From CAYNHZ01 sp964397445 (GTDB taxonomy: Bacteria; Bacteroidota; Bacteroidia; Bacteroidales; UBA932): 55,522 bases of DNA. Of the stretch, positions 43,648 to 52,321 are shown one piece after another; position 1 is the first letter of the stretch, and every line of letters begins with the position of its first letter. Position numbers and translations under genes: made by a program. The notes under the pieces are model-generated. The model did no database searches and was not told the DNA's origin. It saw only the letters and a program-made list of their open reading frames with translations. The stretch lies in the NCBI GenBank assembly GCA_964397445.1, contig CAYNHZ010000007.1, positions 1 to 55,522 on the forward strand, in the 5' to 3' direction.

Positions 43648-44064
43648 CTATTTTTCACAATACCACCTACTACCACTTCCGGAGACAAGAATCACATTTC
43701 CAAATGCAGTAAAATCACCTGTTCTGATAATCGCCTTTACCTCTTTTGACCTGTTCCTCATATCTGCTTGAGGAATAGTCTCAACAGGAACACCTTCACC
43801 AAATGATTTAGAAATAGCGTTAAATAAAGAGGGACTCGTCTCCTTTGTTTCGTTTGCCATAAACATCTTTTCTACCGAGAAGACACCGCTCAACTCCTTT
43901 AAAAAATCGACTACCATAGGTTTATTAACCCCATAAGAGAGATCTACAACCTTAACTCCATTAGGGATTGCGAAGCCCGCATCACACACCATTAATAGGT
44001 CAGTATGTCCTTGTTCTGAGATCAATTTTGAAATCTCCCTGTTTATCATTCCTTGCTCTTTCAT
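43648..44064 (-). CDS. RbsD/FucU-family sugar mutarotase (pyranase)
   Basis: 138-residue cytoplasmic enzyme interconverting sugar anomers or ring forms. The family features are the catalytic His in ISEQGHTDLLMVCDAGF, and the C-terminal RTGDFTAFGNVILVSG with GSRWYCE. Length and motifs fit the RbsD branch (ribose pyranase), but FucU (fucose mutarotase) shares the fold. It is first in the operon, about 140 nt after the predicted transcription start, and is separated from the transporter by 5 bp. In this locus the substrate may be fucose or another freed monosaccharide rather than ribose. Confidence 0.85.
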   Translation of the reverse strand: MKEQGMINREISKLISEQGHTDLLMVCDAGFAIPNGVKVVDLSYGVNKPMVVDFLKELSGVFSVEKMFMANETKETSPSLFNAISKSFGEGVPVETIPQADMRNRSKEVKAIIRTGDFTAFGNVILVSGSGSRWYCEK

Positions 44065-44209
44065 ATTAATATTTGTTAAAAGGTTTAATTTTTTGTTTTA
44101 AAAAGATTTGATTTTTTGTTTTTATTATATATTTATCTATATGCTATATATCTGTTATATTGTTGTTTATATCATTTTAACTACTGTTAATACTTTTTTA
44201 ATGTCCTTA

Positions 44210-44241
44210 CAAAAGTATATTAATTATATTTATAAAACAAA
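44210..44241 (-). promoter_or_regulatory. Promoter of the 11-gene glycoconjugate operon
   Basis: On the minus strand TTTG (44241-44238), a 20-bp spacer and TACTTTTG (44217-44210) match the Bacteroidota consensus exactly. The start of transcription should be near 44203, giving a leader of about 140 nt. The AT-rich region 44065-44358 between this operon and the ROK gene holds both promoters and probably the ROK operator; no clear palindromic operator was found by eye. Confidence 0.7.
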
Positions 44242-44326
44242 TTTTATGAAATATTATTTTAACTTATTTTATATATTTTAATGAAACTTTGTTACACCTT
44301 TATTTTTTAACTTAAATAAAAGAGTT

Positions 44327-44334
44327 TACCTTTG
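44327..44334 (+). promoter_or_regulatory. -7 promoter box of the ROK regulator gene
   Basis: TACCTTTG fits TAnnTTTG and lies 24 bp before the ATG at 44359. A TTTG at 44288-44291 is too far away (35 bp) to be a normal -33 box. Confidence 0.5.
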
Positions 44335-44358
44335 CAGAGAAAAGAAATTTAACAACCT

Positions 44359-45585
44359 ATGATGATGGTAAAAACAGATGGCAAGATGAATGCTAATGTG
44401 CTGCACAAAACAAATAAAATACTCATTTTAAATTTAATCAAAAAAGAGGGGGAGATTAGTAGATCGGAAATAACTACCAAAACCAAGCTAACACCTCCAA
44501 CTGTTACGAAAATAATAGATGAATTGGTCTCTAAATTCAATCTTGTGGAGTATAAAGGGATAGGCAATTCCAATGGTGGAAGGCCATCAGTTATTGTTAA
44601 ATTTAAAAATAGTGGAAACTATATCATAGGTATCGACCTTGGGGCGACCTATATCCGTGGGAGCCTTGTCGATCTGAGCGGAAAAACGATTTCTTATATT
44701 CAAGTTCCTACAGAGATAGAGAACGGATTTGAACAAATCTTAAATAAAATCGTAAAAGTCACCGAGAGTTTCATTCAAGGAACTGATAAAGAGAACACCA
44801 TCTGGGGGGTAGGGATTGGGGTAGCCGGTCTGGTTAACAAAAAGACGGGAATGATAGAATCCTCCCCTATTTTCGGTTGGGAAAATATAAACTTAAAGAA
44901 AGAGTTGGAGCACAAGATAAATCTCCCTTTCTACTACGACAACTCAACGAGGGTGATGGCACACAGCGAACTCTATTTTAATAAAAACTCTAAAAGCACC
45001 AATTTTGCATTTATCAACATAGGATATGGTATTGCTGCGGGGTTTGTTATTGACGGCAATATTGTCAAAGGAAATGAGGGTTTTGCAGGGGAATTCGGTC
45101 ACATTACAGTTGACTGCTCAAAATCAATCAAATGTAAATGCGGAAAATATGGCTGTCTTGAGGCCGTGGCCTCAGGTCATCGAATATCTACACTTGGGAA
45201 AGAGGTTCTTGCCAAAGATGGTTCCCAAATCCTAAAGGATCTTTGCAATGGAAACCCCAACCTGATAACAGCCGAGCTTGTATTTAAAGCGTATAAAATG
45301 GGCGATCCCTCAGCAAAAATGATATATGAAAGGGTCACTGAGCATATAGCACAAGGAATCGGCTCAATTGTGAACCTTCTAAATCCAGGTATCGTTTACA
45401 TAGGTGGCGGTATCTCTCTAAACGGGGATCTGTTTTTCAATCTACTTGAAGAGAAAGTTAAGGCTTACCTCCTCAAACCAAACATGAAGCTTATAATACT
45501 CCCCTCTACATACGGAGAACAAGCGACATCCATTGGGGCGGCATCGCTTGTTCTTGAAAGGATTTTAAAACTTGAACTACCTTAA
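44359..45585 (+). CDS. ROK-family transcriptional regulator of the glycoconjugate locus
   Basis: 408 residues. The N-terminal winged helix-turn-helix (residues about 12-75: NLIKKEGEISRSEITTKTKL, TPPTVTKIIDELVS) is followed by a ROK sugar-binding domain. That domain has phosphate-1 motif GIDLGATYIRGSLVD, Asp in YYDNSTRVMAHSE, and the zinc motif CKCGKYGCLEAVASG. NagC/XylR-type ROK proteins repress carbohydrate genes until a sugar binds. Its gene is divergent from the 11-gene operon across a 294-bp AT-rich gap and tail to tail with the sulfatase gene with no space. It is the best candidate regulator; no HTCS or SusR sensor gene is present. Confidence 0.9.
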   Translation: MMMVKTDGKMNANVLHKTNKILILNLIKKEGEISRSEITTKTKLTPPTVTKIIDELVSKFNLVEYKGIGNSNGGRPSVIVKFKNSGNYIIGIDLGATYIRGSLVDLSGKTISYIQVPTEIENGFEQILNKIVKVTESFIQGTDKENTIWGVGIGVAGLVNKKTGMIESSPIFGWENINLKKELEHKINLPFYYDNSTRVMAHSELYFNKNSKSTNFAFINIGYGIAAGFVIDGNIVKGNEGFAGEFGHITVDCSKSIKCKCGKYGCLEAVASGHRISTLGKEVLAKDGSQILKDLCNGNPNLITAELVFKAYKMGDPSAKMIYERVTEHIAQGIGSIVNLLNPGIVYIGGGISLNGDLFFNLLEEKVKAYLLKPNMKLIILPSTYGEQATSIGAASLVLERILKLELP

Positions 45586-47136
45586 TTATCTGCGAGGAAC
45601 ACTCCTCCCCGATTCAACATATTGTTTCAATAGTGCATCCATACTTGAGACTATCTCAGGGTGTTGTCTGTAAACATTATTTCTCTGTTGCGGGTCATTC
45701 TTGATATTGAAAAGCAAACCCGGATTCTCCTCTTTGCTATATGACACATAATCAAAATATTTGACATAAATAGAGTCCTTCTTCCCCCTCATTAAGGAGC
45801 CAGTATTACTATTTATATACAACCAATCTCCTTTTCTAATAGCATATGTCCCTTTAACAGTGTTAAAAACAGTCGCCTCTCTAAAAGGGGTTTTTGACTC
45901 TTTTTCAGTAAGAAGGGGTAATAAATTATAACTATCAACGCCCATATTATCAGGTAATTTATAACCGACCAATGCAGCAAAAGTAGCCATAAGATCCACC
46001 TGAGACACCACCTCATCTGATACCCTGTTTGCCTCTATTTTATCAGGCCATTTGACAATAAATGGAACCCTGTGCCCCCCTTCGTAAATGTCCCTCTTGA
46101 TTCCCCTCAATCCACCGGAGCTGTTGTGACCAAAATTCTCAGCCCTATCCATAGCGTAATTCTCCGGTCCATTATCAGATGAGAATATTACAATCGTATT
46201 TTCATCTAAACCTGCCTCTTTAAGCGCCTTCATAACAGCCCCAACCGTATAATCTGTTTCAACAATAAAATCCCCATAAGGGCCAGCTTGAGACGATCCG
46301 TCAAATTGGTCATTAGGGATAATCGGCGAGTGAGGGGTAGGGAGACCGAAATATATGAAAAACGGGGTGTTCTTTTTCTGTTTTTTTATCAACGAAACCA
46401 CCTTGTTTGTTAGATTTGGCATCAACTTATAAGGATCCCAACCTTTTACCATTGGTCCCCAACGCATCTCGTGATCTCCCTCTTTTGCTTGAAAGGAGCT
46501 CCTGTCAAATATCTCTGTAGGCACCTCTATGACCTTTTCATTTTCAATCATTGCATATGGCGGATGGAAAGGGCAATCGTTTCCAAAATAGTAATCAAAA
46601 CCATAATCGATAGGTCCCCCTTTAATCGGTTTTGTCCAATCTATCATATCCGGAGTATAATATTTTCCCCAACCATCCTCAGGTTCAATTAATTTTGCTC
46701 CTGGTTTAAGGACACTATCCCAATCCCAACCTAAATGCCATTTTCCTACGGCAGCGGTAAAGTACCCTTTTGACTTCAACACATCTGCTATCGTCAATTC
46801 ATCAGGGCTGAAAATAGATCTTGTAAAGTTGTCACAAACCCGATTTGTATGCCTCCAATGGTAATTACCGGTCAAAATTGAGTATCTGCTTGGGGTACTC
46901 ACTCCGCAAGTGCTGTGTCCATCGGTAAACCTAACCCCTTGAGAGGCCAATAAATCAAGATTTGGGGTGTGAATCTTGGAGAAAGGGTTCTGACACGACA
47001 TATCTCCATATCCCATATCGTCAGCATATAAAATAATAATGTTGGGTAGTTTATTCTTCACATTACCTCCATAAGAATTTAAGGTCAATGCCCCGAGAAA
47101 CGGATAGATCAATAATTTGCTGTTTATTTTGGTCAT
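45586..47136 (-). CDS. Ser-type arylsulfatase (S1 family)
   Basis: 516 residues from ATG 47136 (MTKINSKLLIYPF), preceded by a -7 box at 47173-47166. The metal site LYADDMGYGD and the formylglycine motif S80-TPSR (in CGVSTPSRYSILTG) are clear. The oxidised residue is Ser, not Cys, so an anaerobic sulfatase-maturating enzyme is needed; its gene is not in this window. GKWHLGWDWD and FSSDNGPENY complete the active site. The N-terminus has a hydrophobic segment (LLIYPFLGALTLNSYG) suggesting export. It probably removes sulfate from the glycan handled by the adjacent operon, or from mucin or fucan-like glycan. Specificity is unknown. Confidence 0.9.
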   Translation of the reverse strand: MTKINSKLLIYPFLGALTLNSYGGNVKNKLPNIIILYADDMGYGDMSCQNPFSKIHTPNLDLLASQGVRFTDGHSTCGVSTPSRYSILTGNYHWRHTNRVCDNFTRSIFSPDELTIADVLKSKGYFTAAVGKWHLGWDWDSVLKPGAKLIEPEDGWGKYYTPDMIDWTKPIKGGPIDYGFDYYFGNDCPFHPPYAMIENEKVIEVPTEIFDRSSFQAKEGDHEMRWGPMVKGWDPYKLMPNLTNKVVSLIKKQKKNTPFFIYFGLPTPHSPIIPNDQFDGSSQAGPYGDFIVETDYTVGAVMKALKEAGLDENTIVIFSSDNGPENYAMDRAENFGHNSSGGLRGIKRDIYEGGHRVPFIVKWPDKIEANRVSDEVVSQVDLMATFAALVGYKLPDNMGVDSYNLLPLLTEKESKTPFREATVFNTVKGTYAIRKGDWLYINSNTGSLMRGKKDSIYVKYFDYVSYSKEENPGLLFNIKNDPQQRNNVYRQHPEIVSSMDALLKQYVESGRSVPRR

Positions 47137-47165
47137 AAGTTTATAATTTTGTTTTAATAAGTTGG

Positions 47166-47173
47166 CAAATATA
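47166..47173 (-). promoter_or_regulatory. -7 promoter box of the sulfatase gene
   Basis: Minus-strand TATATTTG, 29 bp before the sulfatase ATG at 47136. It also supports that start over the longer in-frame reading from 47178. Confidence 0.45.
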
Positions 47174-47307
47174 AACAAATATTCAATAGTTATATTTATA
47201 ATTCATTAATTTTCATTTACTATATACTTATTAAATGAAATATAATTATTAAAAGCACTCTTTTTCAAGTATTGCATTTATATCACTTACCTTACACAAA
47301 TAATAAT

Positions 47308-47315
47308 TACCTTTG
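47308..47315 (+). promoter_or_regulatory. -7 promoter box of mutAB
   Basis: TACCTTTG, 38 bp before the mutA ATG. No good -33 element was found at 19-20 bp. Confidence 0.5.
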
Positions 47316-47353
47316 CGGCAATTTTTTAATAACACACATATAAAAAAATAAAT

Positions 47354-49252
47354 ATGGCAGAAAAATTATTTACTGAATTTCCACCTGTATCTACTGAACA
47401 GTGGGAAGAGGTAATCGTTAAAGACCTCAAAGGTGCCGACTACGAGAAGAAACTCGTTTGGAAAACACAAGAGGGCTTCTCGGTTCGCCCTTATTATCGC
47501 GCCGAAAATCTTAAAGACCTAAAATATTTAGGAATAGCACCCGGCGTATTTCCCTTTGTAAGGGGTACTAAGAATGACAACAATTGGCGCATTCATCAAG
47601 GAATATGTTGCTGTGATGGCGATTTTGGCAAAGCAAATAAAGAGGCTAAAACCTTATTGACAAAAGGGGTTGAATCTTTAGGTTTTTACATTGACAATAC
47701 CAAAGTCCAAACAGTTGAAAATTTTACAACTCTCCTCAATGGTATAGCTTTGGATAAAGTTCCTGTAAGTTTCTGCGGATGCTCACTCAAAACATCAGAT
47801 ACTTTAAAGAACTTTATCAAATATGCCGACAAGCTCAGTATTGATAAAGAGTCATTGCATATCTCTTTTGACTTCAATCCATTGATGTGCCTAACTACCA
47901 AAGGGTATTTCTGCTCTGATAACGTATTTGAAATTTTAGCAGATTGCGTAAAAGCTGCTGAAGGGTATAAAAATATCAGAGTTATTTGCGTTGACGCATA
48001 TACATTTAACAGTGCAGCGGCAACTTCAGTTCAAGAGCTTGCATTTGCATTAGCACAAGGGAGTGAATACCTTTCTCGTCTCACAGAGCTTGGAGTATCT
48101 GTAAAAGAGATCGCAAAGAGGATGACCTTCTCATTCGGAGTAGGAAGCTCTTATTTTATGGAAATTGCAAAATTCAGGGCAGCAAGAATGTTGTGGGCAA
48201 ATATAGTTGATACTTATGGTTCTGAGGGCAATTGTTCAAAGAAGATGATGATCCACGCTACAACTGGTGAATGGAACCAAACCGTTTACGATCCCTATGT
48301 AAATATGCTACGTGCTACAACAGAGGCGATGAGTGCTGCTATAGCAAATGTTGATTATTTGGAGGTTCTTCCTTTCGACTTTGCATTTAGGGTGCCTACC
48401 GAATTTTCAAACCGTATAGCAAGAAATCTTCAACACATTTTAAAAGAGGAGTCCCATTTCAATAAAGTGGTAGACCCGGGTGCAGGTTCATATTACATTG
48501 AGAATATGACCAACTCTGTAGCTAATGCATCTTGGGATCTTTTCCGTAAAATCGAAGATGGGGGCGGATATGTTGAGAAATTTAAAGACGGATTTATTCA
48601 AGCTGAAATAAAAGCAGTTTCTGATAAAAAAGATAAAAACATCGCAACAAGGAAAGAGACCCTTTTGGGAACAAATCAATATCCTAATTTCTTGGAAAAA
48701 GCAGACAATTGCATCACTAAAGAGATAGTTTCAAGGGACATACCTACCATTATGGGGATGAAGATAGAGTGTTCGGGATCTAAACACACACAGATCGCTG
48801 AGCCACTTAAACCTTACCGTGGAGCAGAAGCTTTTGAGGCACTAAGATTTGCAACCGACAGGAGTGGAAAAGAGCCTAAGGCATTTATGCTAACATTTGG
48901 CAACCTCGCTATGTGTCGTGCAAGGGCTCAGTTCTCATCCAATTTCTTTGCAGTTGCAGGTATTAGGGTTATGGATAATAACCGATTTGCAACTATTGAA
49001 GAGGGTGTTAAAGCAGCTTTTGAATCAAAAGCTGAGATTGTCGTAGCGTGCTCATCAGATGAAGAGTATGCAGAGGCAGTTCCTCAAATTGCAAAACTAC
49101 TCGGTGATAAAGCTATACTTGTTGTAGCCGGTGCGCCGGAGTGTCAAGCTGCTCTTGAAGAGCAAGGGATAAAGAATTTTATTAATGTGAAGAGCAATGT
49201 ACTTGAAACCCTTAGGGATTATCAAAAAATGCTTGGAATCAAAGCAATTTAA
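47354..49252 (+). CDS. mutA: Methylmalonyl-CoA mutase small (beta) subunit
   Basis: Non-catalytic partner of the adenosylcobalamin mutase that interconverts succinyl-CoA and methylmalonyl-CoA in fermentative propionate formation. 632 residues; the TIM-barrel part has FPFVRGTKNDNNWRIHQG and the region IMFSFGVGSSYFMEIAKFRA-like with GAGSYYIENMTNSVA. The C-terminal flavodoxin-like domain (FMLTFGNLAMCRARAQF onward) lacks the DxHxxG cobalamin motif, as expected for this subunit. It is followed 42 bp later by mutB. Confidence 0.94.
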   Translation: MAEKLFTEFPPVSTEQWEEVIVKDLKGADYEKKLVWKTQEGFSVRPYYRAENLKDLKYLGIAPGVFPFVRGTKNDNNWRIHQGICCCDGDFGKANKEAKTLLTKGVESLGFYIDNTKVQTVENFTTLLNGIALDKVPVSFCGCSLKTSDTLKNFIKYADKLSIDKESLHISFDFNPLMCLTTKGYFCSDNVFEILADCVKAAEGYKNIRVICVDAYTFNSAAATSVQELAFALAQGSEYLSRLTELGVSVKEIAKRMTFSFGVGSSYFMEIAKFRAARMLWANIVDTYGSEGNCSKKMMIHATTGEWNQTVYDPYVNMLRATTEAMSAAIANVDYLEVLPFDFAFRVPTEFSNRIARNLQHILKEESHFNKVVDPGAGSYYIENMTNSVANASWDLFRKIEDGGGYVEKFKDGFIQAEIKAVSDKKDKNIATRKETLLGTNQYPNFLEKADNCITKEIVSRDIPTIMGMKIECSGSKHTQIAEPLKPYRGAEAFEALRFATDRSGKEPKAFMLTFGNLAMCRARAQFSSNFFAVAGIRVMDNNRFATIEEGVKAAFESKAEIVVACSSDEEYAEAVPQIAKLLGDKAILVVAGAPECQAALEEQGIKNFINVKSNVLETLRDYQKMLGIKAI

Positions 49253-49294
49253 TAAATCTTCACATTTCATTATTAAAATTTAAAAAGATCAGAT

Positions 49295-51424
49295 ATGCAT
49301 CCAAAATTTAAAGATATAAAATATACAGGAGAAGCTGCAAAAAGTTGCACTGCAGCTACTACCCCCGGAGTATGGAAGACACCCGAGCAAATAGACCTCA
49401 AAGGGGTATATTCAGAGGAGGATTTGAAAGGGATGGAACACCTCAACTATGCAGCAGGTGTAGCCCCTTTCCTTCGTGGTCCATACAGCACTATGTATGT
49501 TCAGAAACCTTGGACAATACGTCAATACGCAGGTTTCTCAACAGCAGAAGAGTCTAACGCATTCTATCGCAGAAATCTTGCAGCAGGACAAAAAGGGCTC
49601 TCAGTTGCCTTTGACCTTGCAACACACAGAGGATATGATGCAGACCACCCTCGAGTAGTAGGAGATGTCGGTAAAGCTGGTGTATCAATATGCAGCGTTG
49701 AAGATATGAAAGTACTCTTTGACCAAATTCCCCTAAGTAAAATGTCAGTTTCAATGACTATGAATGGTGCAGTCCTCCCTATTTTAGCATTCTACATCGT
49801 AGCAGGGTTGGAACAAGGGGCAAAACTCGAAGAGATGCAAGGAACTATCCAAAACGATATTCTTAAAGAATTTATGGTTCGTAACACATATATATACCCA
49901 CCTGAATTCTCAATGAGGATTATCGGAGATATATTCTCATACACCTCTCGCTTTATGCCAAAATTCAACTCTATATCCATTTCAGGTTACCATATGCAAG
50001 AGGCAGGAGCAACTTGCGATATCGAAATGGCATATACATTGGCAGATGGTCTTGAATACCTTCGCACAGGGGTAAAAGCAGGAATAGATGTTGACGCATT
50101 TGCTCCTCGCCTCTCATTCTTCTGGGCAATTGGGATGAATCACTTTATGGAAATTGCAAAAATGCGTGCTGCTCGTATGATTTGGGCAAAACTCGTTAAT
50201 CAATTCAATCCTAAGAGTTCAAAATCTCTTTCACTCCGTACTCACTGCCAAACTTCAGGTTGGTCACTTACCGAACAAGATCCATTCAACAATGTTGCAA
50301 GAACTTGTATTGAAGCAATGGGTGCAGCCCTTGGTCATACCCAATCACTTCATACTAATGCACTTGACGAGGCTATTGCTCTACCTACAGATTTTTCTGC
50401 TCGTATAGCACGTAATACTCAGATTTACATTCAAGAAGAGACAAATGTATGTCGTTCAATCGACCCTTGGGCAGGTTCATACTATGTTGAGAGCCTTACC
50501 AAAGAGATTGCAGATAAAGCGTGGAAACACATTCAAGAGGTTGAAGAACTTGGCGGAATGGCAAAAGCTATCGAGACAGGTATTCCAAAACTTCGTATTG
50601 AAGAGGCAGCTGCTCGCAAACAAGCAAGGATAGACTCTAAAACAGATAAAATCATCGGACTTAACGAATACCGCTTAGAAAAAGAAGATCCTATTGAAAT
50701 TCTTGATGTAGATAACGCTAAAGTACGTGAATCTCAGATCATAAGGCTTAAAGAGCTTCGTTCTAAAAGGGATAATGCCAAAGTTAAAGAGTGCCTTGCT
50801 GCAATCACAAAAGCTGTTGAAACAAAAACAGGAAATCTACTCGAACTTGCAGTTGAAGCTGCTAAGAACCGCGCTACACTTGGTGAAATATCAGACGCTT
50901 GCGAGGCTATAGTAGGTAGATATAAAGCAACTATACGTATGAACACAGGTGTATATTCTTCAGAAGTCAAAAACGATTCCGACTTCGACAAAGCAAAAGA
51001 GATGGTATCTGCATTTGCTAAAAAAGAGGGTCGTCAACCCCGTATTATGATAGCAAAATTAGGACAAGACGGACACGACCGTGGAGCCAAAGTTGTAGCT
51101 ACAGGATATGCAGATTGCGGATTTGATGTTGATATGGGACCTCTTTTCCAAACCCCTGAAGAAGCTGCAAAACAAGCAGTTGAAAACGACGTTCACGTAA
51201 TAGGAGTCTCTTCACTTGCTGCAGGTCACAAAACACTTGTACCACAAGTTGTCAACGAACTCAAAAAGCTTGGTCGTGAAGACATCCTCGTAATTGTCGG
51301 CGGAGTAATCCCTGCACAAGACTACGATGCACTCTACAAAGCGGGAGCAGCTGCCATTTTTGGTCCGGGAACCCCAGTCGCAATGGCTGCAATTAAAATC
51401 GTTGAACTCCTAAATATGAGATAA
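49295..51424 (+). CDS. mutB: Methylmalonyl-CoA mutase large (alpha) subunit
   Basis: Catalytic, cobalamin-binding subunit, 709 residues. The substrate-binding barrel carries FLRGPYSTMYVQKPWTIRQY, YAGFSTAEESNAFYRRNLAA and LATHRGYDADHPRV. The C-terminal B12 domain has the base-off His motif KLGQDGHDRGAKVVATGYAD (DxHxxG) and the later GGVIPAQDYDALYKAGAAAI. Its stop is followed by an intrinsic terminator. With mutA it completes the succinate-to-propionate branch typical of Bacteroidales. Confidence 0.97.
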   Translation: MHPKFKDIKYTGEAAKSCTAATTPGVWKTPEQIDLKGVYSEEDLKGMEHLNYAAGVAPFLRGPYSTMYVQKPWTIRQYAGFSTAEESNAFYRRNLAAGQKGLSVAFDLATHRGYDADHPRVVGDVGKAGVSICSVEDMKVLFDQIPLSKMSVSMTMNGAVLPILAFYIVAGLEQGAKLEEMQGTIQNDILKEFMVRNTYIYPPEFSMRIIGDIFSYTSRFMPKFNSISISGYHMQEAGATCDIEMAYTLADGLEYLRTGVKAGIDVDAFAPRLSFFWAIGMNHFMEIAKMRAARMIWAKLVNQFNPKSSKSLSLRTHCQTSGWSLTEQDPFNNVARTCIEAMGAALGHTQSLHTNALDEAIALPTDFSARIARNTQIYIQEETNVCRSIDPWAGSYYVESLTKEIADKAWKHIQEVEELGGMAKAIETGIPKLRIEEAAARKQARIDSKTDKIIGLNEYRLEKEDPIEILDVDNAKVRESQIIRLKELRSKRDNAKVKECLAAITKAVETKTGNLLELAVEAAKNRATLGEISDACEAIVGRYKATIRMNTGVYSSEVKNDSDFDKAKEMVSAFAKKEGRQPRIMIAKLGQDGHDRGAKVVATGYADCGFDVDMGPLFQTPEEAAKQAVENDVHVIGVSSLAAGHKTLVPQVVNELKKLGREDILVIVGGVIPAQDYDALYKAGAAAIFGPGTPVAMAAIKIVELLNMR

Positions 51425-51496
51425 TCATTCTCAAAAAGAATTAATTAATCATCATTAAATAATTAATCATCATTAATTAATTCTACTCAACTCATC

Positions 51497-51542
51497 AAAA
51501 GGGTGACTATAAGCCACATCGGCCCAGTAGTCGCCCTTTTTT
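51497..51542 (+). terminator. Intrinsic terminator of mutAB
   Basis: AAAAGGGTGACT (51497-51508) pairs with AGTCGCCCTTTT (51529-51540) and runs into TTTTTT. Confidence 0.85.
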
Positions 51543-51600
51543 CTTTTTTCTTTTTTCTTTTTTCTTTTTTCATTCTTCGTTTTTCATTCTTCGTTTTTCT
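51541..51600 (+). repeat. Pyrimidine-rich repeats after mutB
   Basis: The 7-bp unit TTTTTTC recurs about five times, then ATTCTTCGTTTTTC recurs twice. No gene is seen. Confidence 0.75.
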
Positions 51601-51652
51601 TTTACTTCTCTACACTTCACTATATTTTTCCGTGATTAGCCACATTTCCCTC

Positions 51653-51724
51653 GTTATTCACTTTATCCACATTATTCACCTTATCCCCATTATTCACTTT
51701 ATCCACATTATTCACCTTATCCTT
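51653..51724 (+). repeat. 18-bp tandem array, 4 units
   Basis: Units of the type ATTATTCACTTTATCCAC and ATTATTCACCTTATCCCC alternate at 51653, 51671, 51689 and 51707, giving a 36-bp higher-order period. Confidence 0.9.
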
Positions 51725-51829
51725 ACACACTCTCTTCTCCAGATCATTTTGGAGAAGCTGATCGCACTCAAAGCCAGACTGACAAGATTGTTCAAGGTGT
51801 CAATCAATTACAGCTAACAAACCTCAGCT

Positions 51830-51885
51830 TTGGACACACAGATGTACCCTACAAGCACTTCTGAGCGGGGTGAGCGTGTCTAAAG
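51830..51885 (+). repeat. 56-bp inverted-repeat-bounded element, copy 4
   Basis: TTTGGACAC at 51830-51838 and GTGTCTAAA at 51877-51885. The interior is CTACAAGCACTTCTGAGCGG and GGTGAGC. It belongs to the same family as the elements near 22.7 kb, but with G in place of A at position 4. Confidence 0.9.
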
Positions 51886-51913
51886 CCAACATTTCGGGTC
51901 AAAAAGCAAGGCT

Positions 51914-51969
51914 TTGGACACACAGATATGCCCTACAAGCACTTCTGAGCGGGGTGAGCGTGTCTAAAG
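51914..51969 (+). repeat. 56-bp inverted-repeat-bounded element, copy 5
   Basis: TTTGGACAC at 51914-51922 and GTGTCTAAA at 51961-51969, exactly 84 bp after copy 4. The 28-bp segment between copies 4 and 5 is repeated after copy 5. Confidence 0.9.
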
Positions 51970-51997
51970 CCAACATTTCGGGTCAAAAAGCAAGGCT

Positions 51998-52053
51998 TTG
52001 GACACACAGATATGCCCTGCAAGCCATTCTGAGCGGGGTCAGCGTGTCTAAAG
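51998..52053 (+). repeat. 56-bp inverted-repeat-bounded element, copy 6
   Basis: TTTGGACAC at 51998-52006 and GTGTCTAAA at 52045-52053, again 84 bp on. Its interior (CTGCAAGCCATTCTGAGCGG) is intermediate between the two clusters. The following spacer resembles that after copy 1. Confidence 0.9.
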
Positions 52054-52321
52054 CCAACTCTGAGCCACAATTCGGTGCGAAAAGCAAGGCAATTTTTAAG
52101 GTAGCATATCTTGTAAAACGAGCAAAAGAAAAGGGGTGGTCACCATCACGGCTCCACCCCATACACACTATTATTAAACAACACATGAGATCAGAGATTA
52201 ATTAAAAATTAATCATTAACTATCCAAATATATTTATATTTCAGTCGTATTATTCATTACTTTAGTTGTGTCTGAGTATTTGTCTATCTATTTGAGTTGT
52301 TGAGGTCACAAATTATTTTGG

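Noticed and set aside
51830..52053. CRISPR array.
   Set aside because: Repeats are 56 bp with spacers that are nearly identical, there are no cas genes, and the 56-bp units have their own terminal inverted repeats.
51870..52205. A 111-residue ORF reading through the 56-bp elements.
   Set aside because: The 84-bp period is divisible by three, so the repeat stays open by chance. The peptide is only repeated units with no start context.
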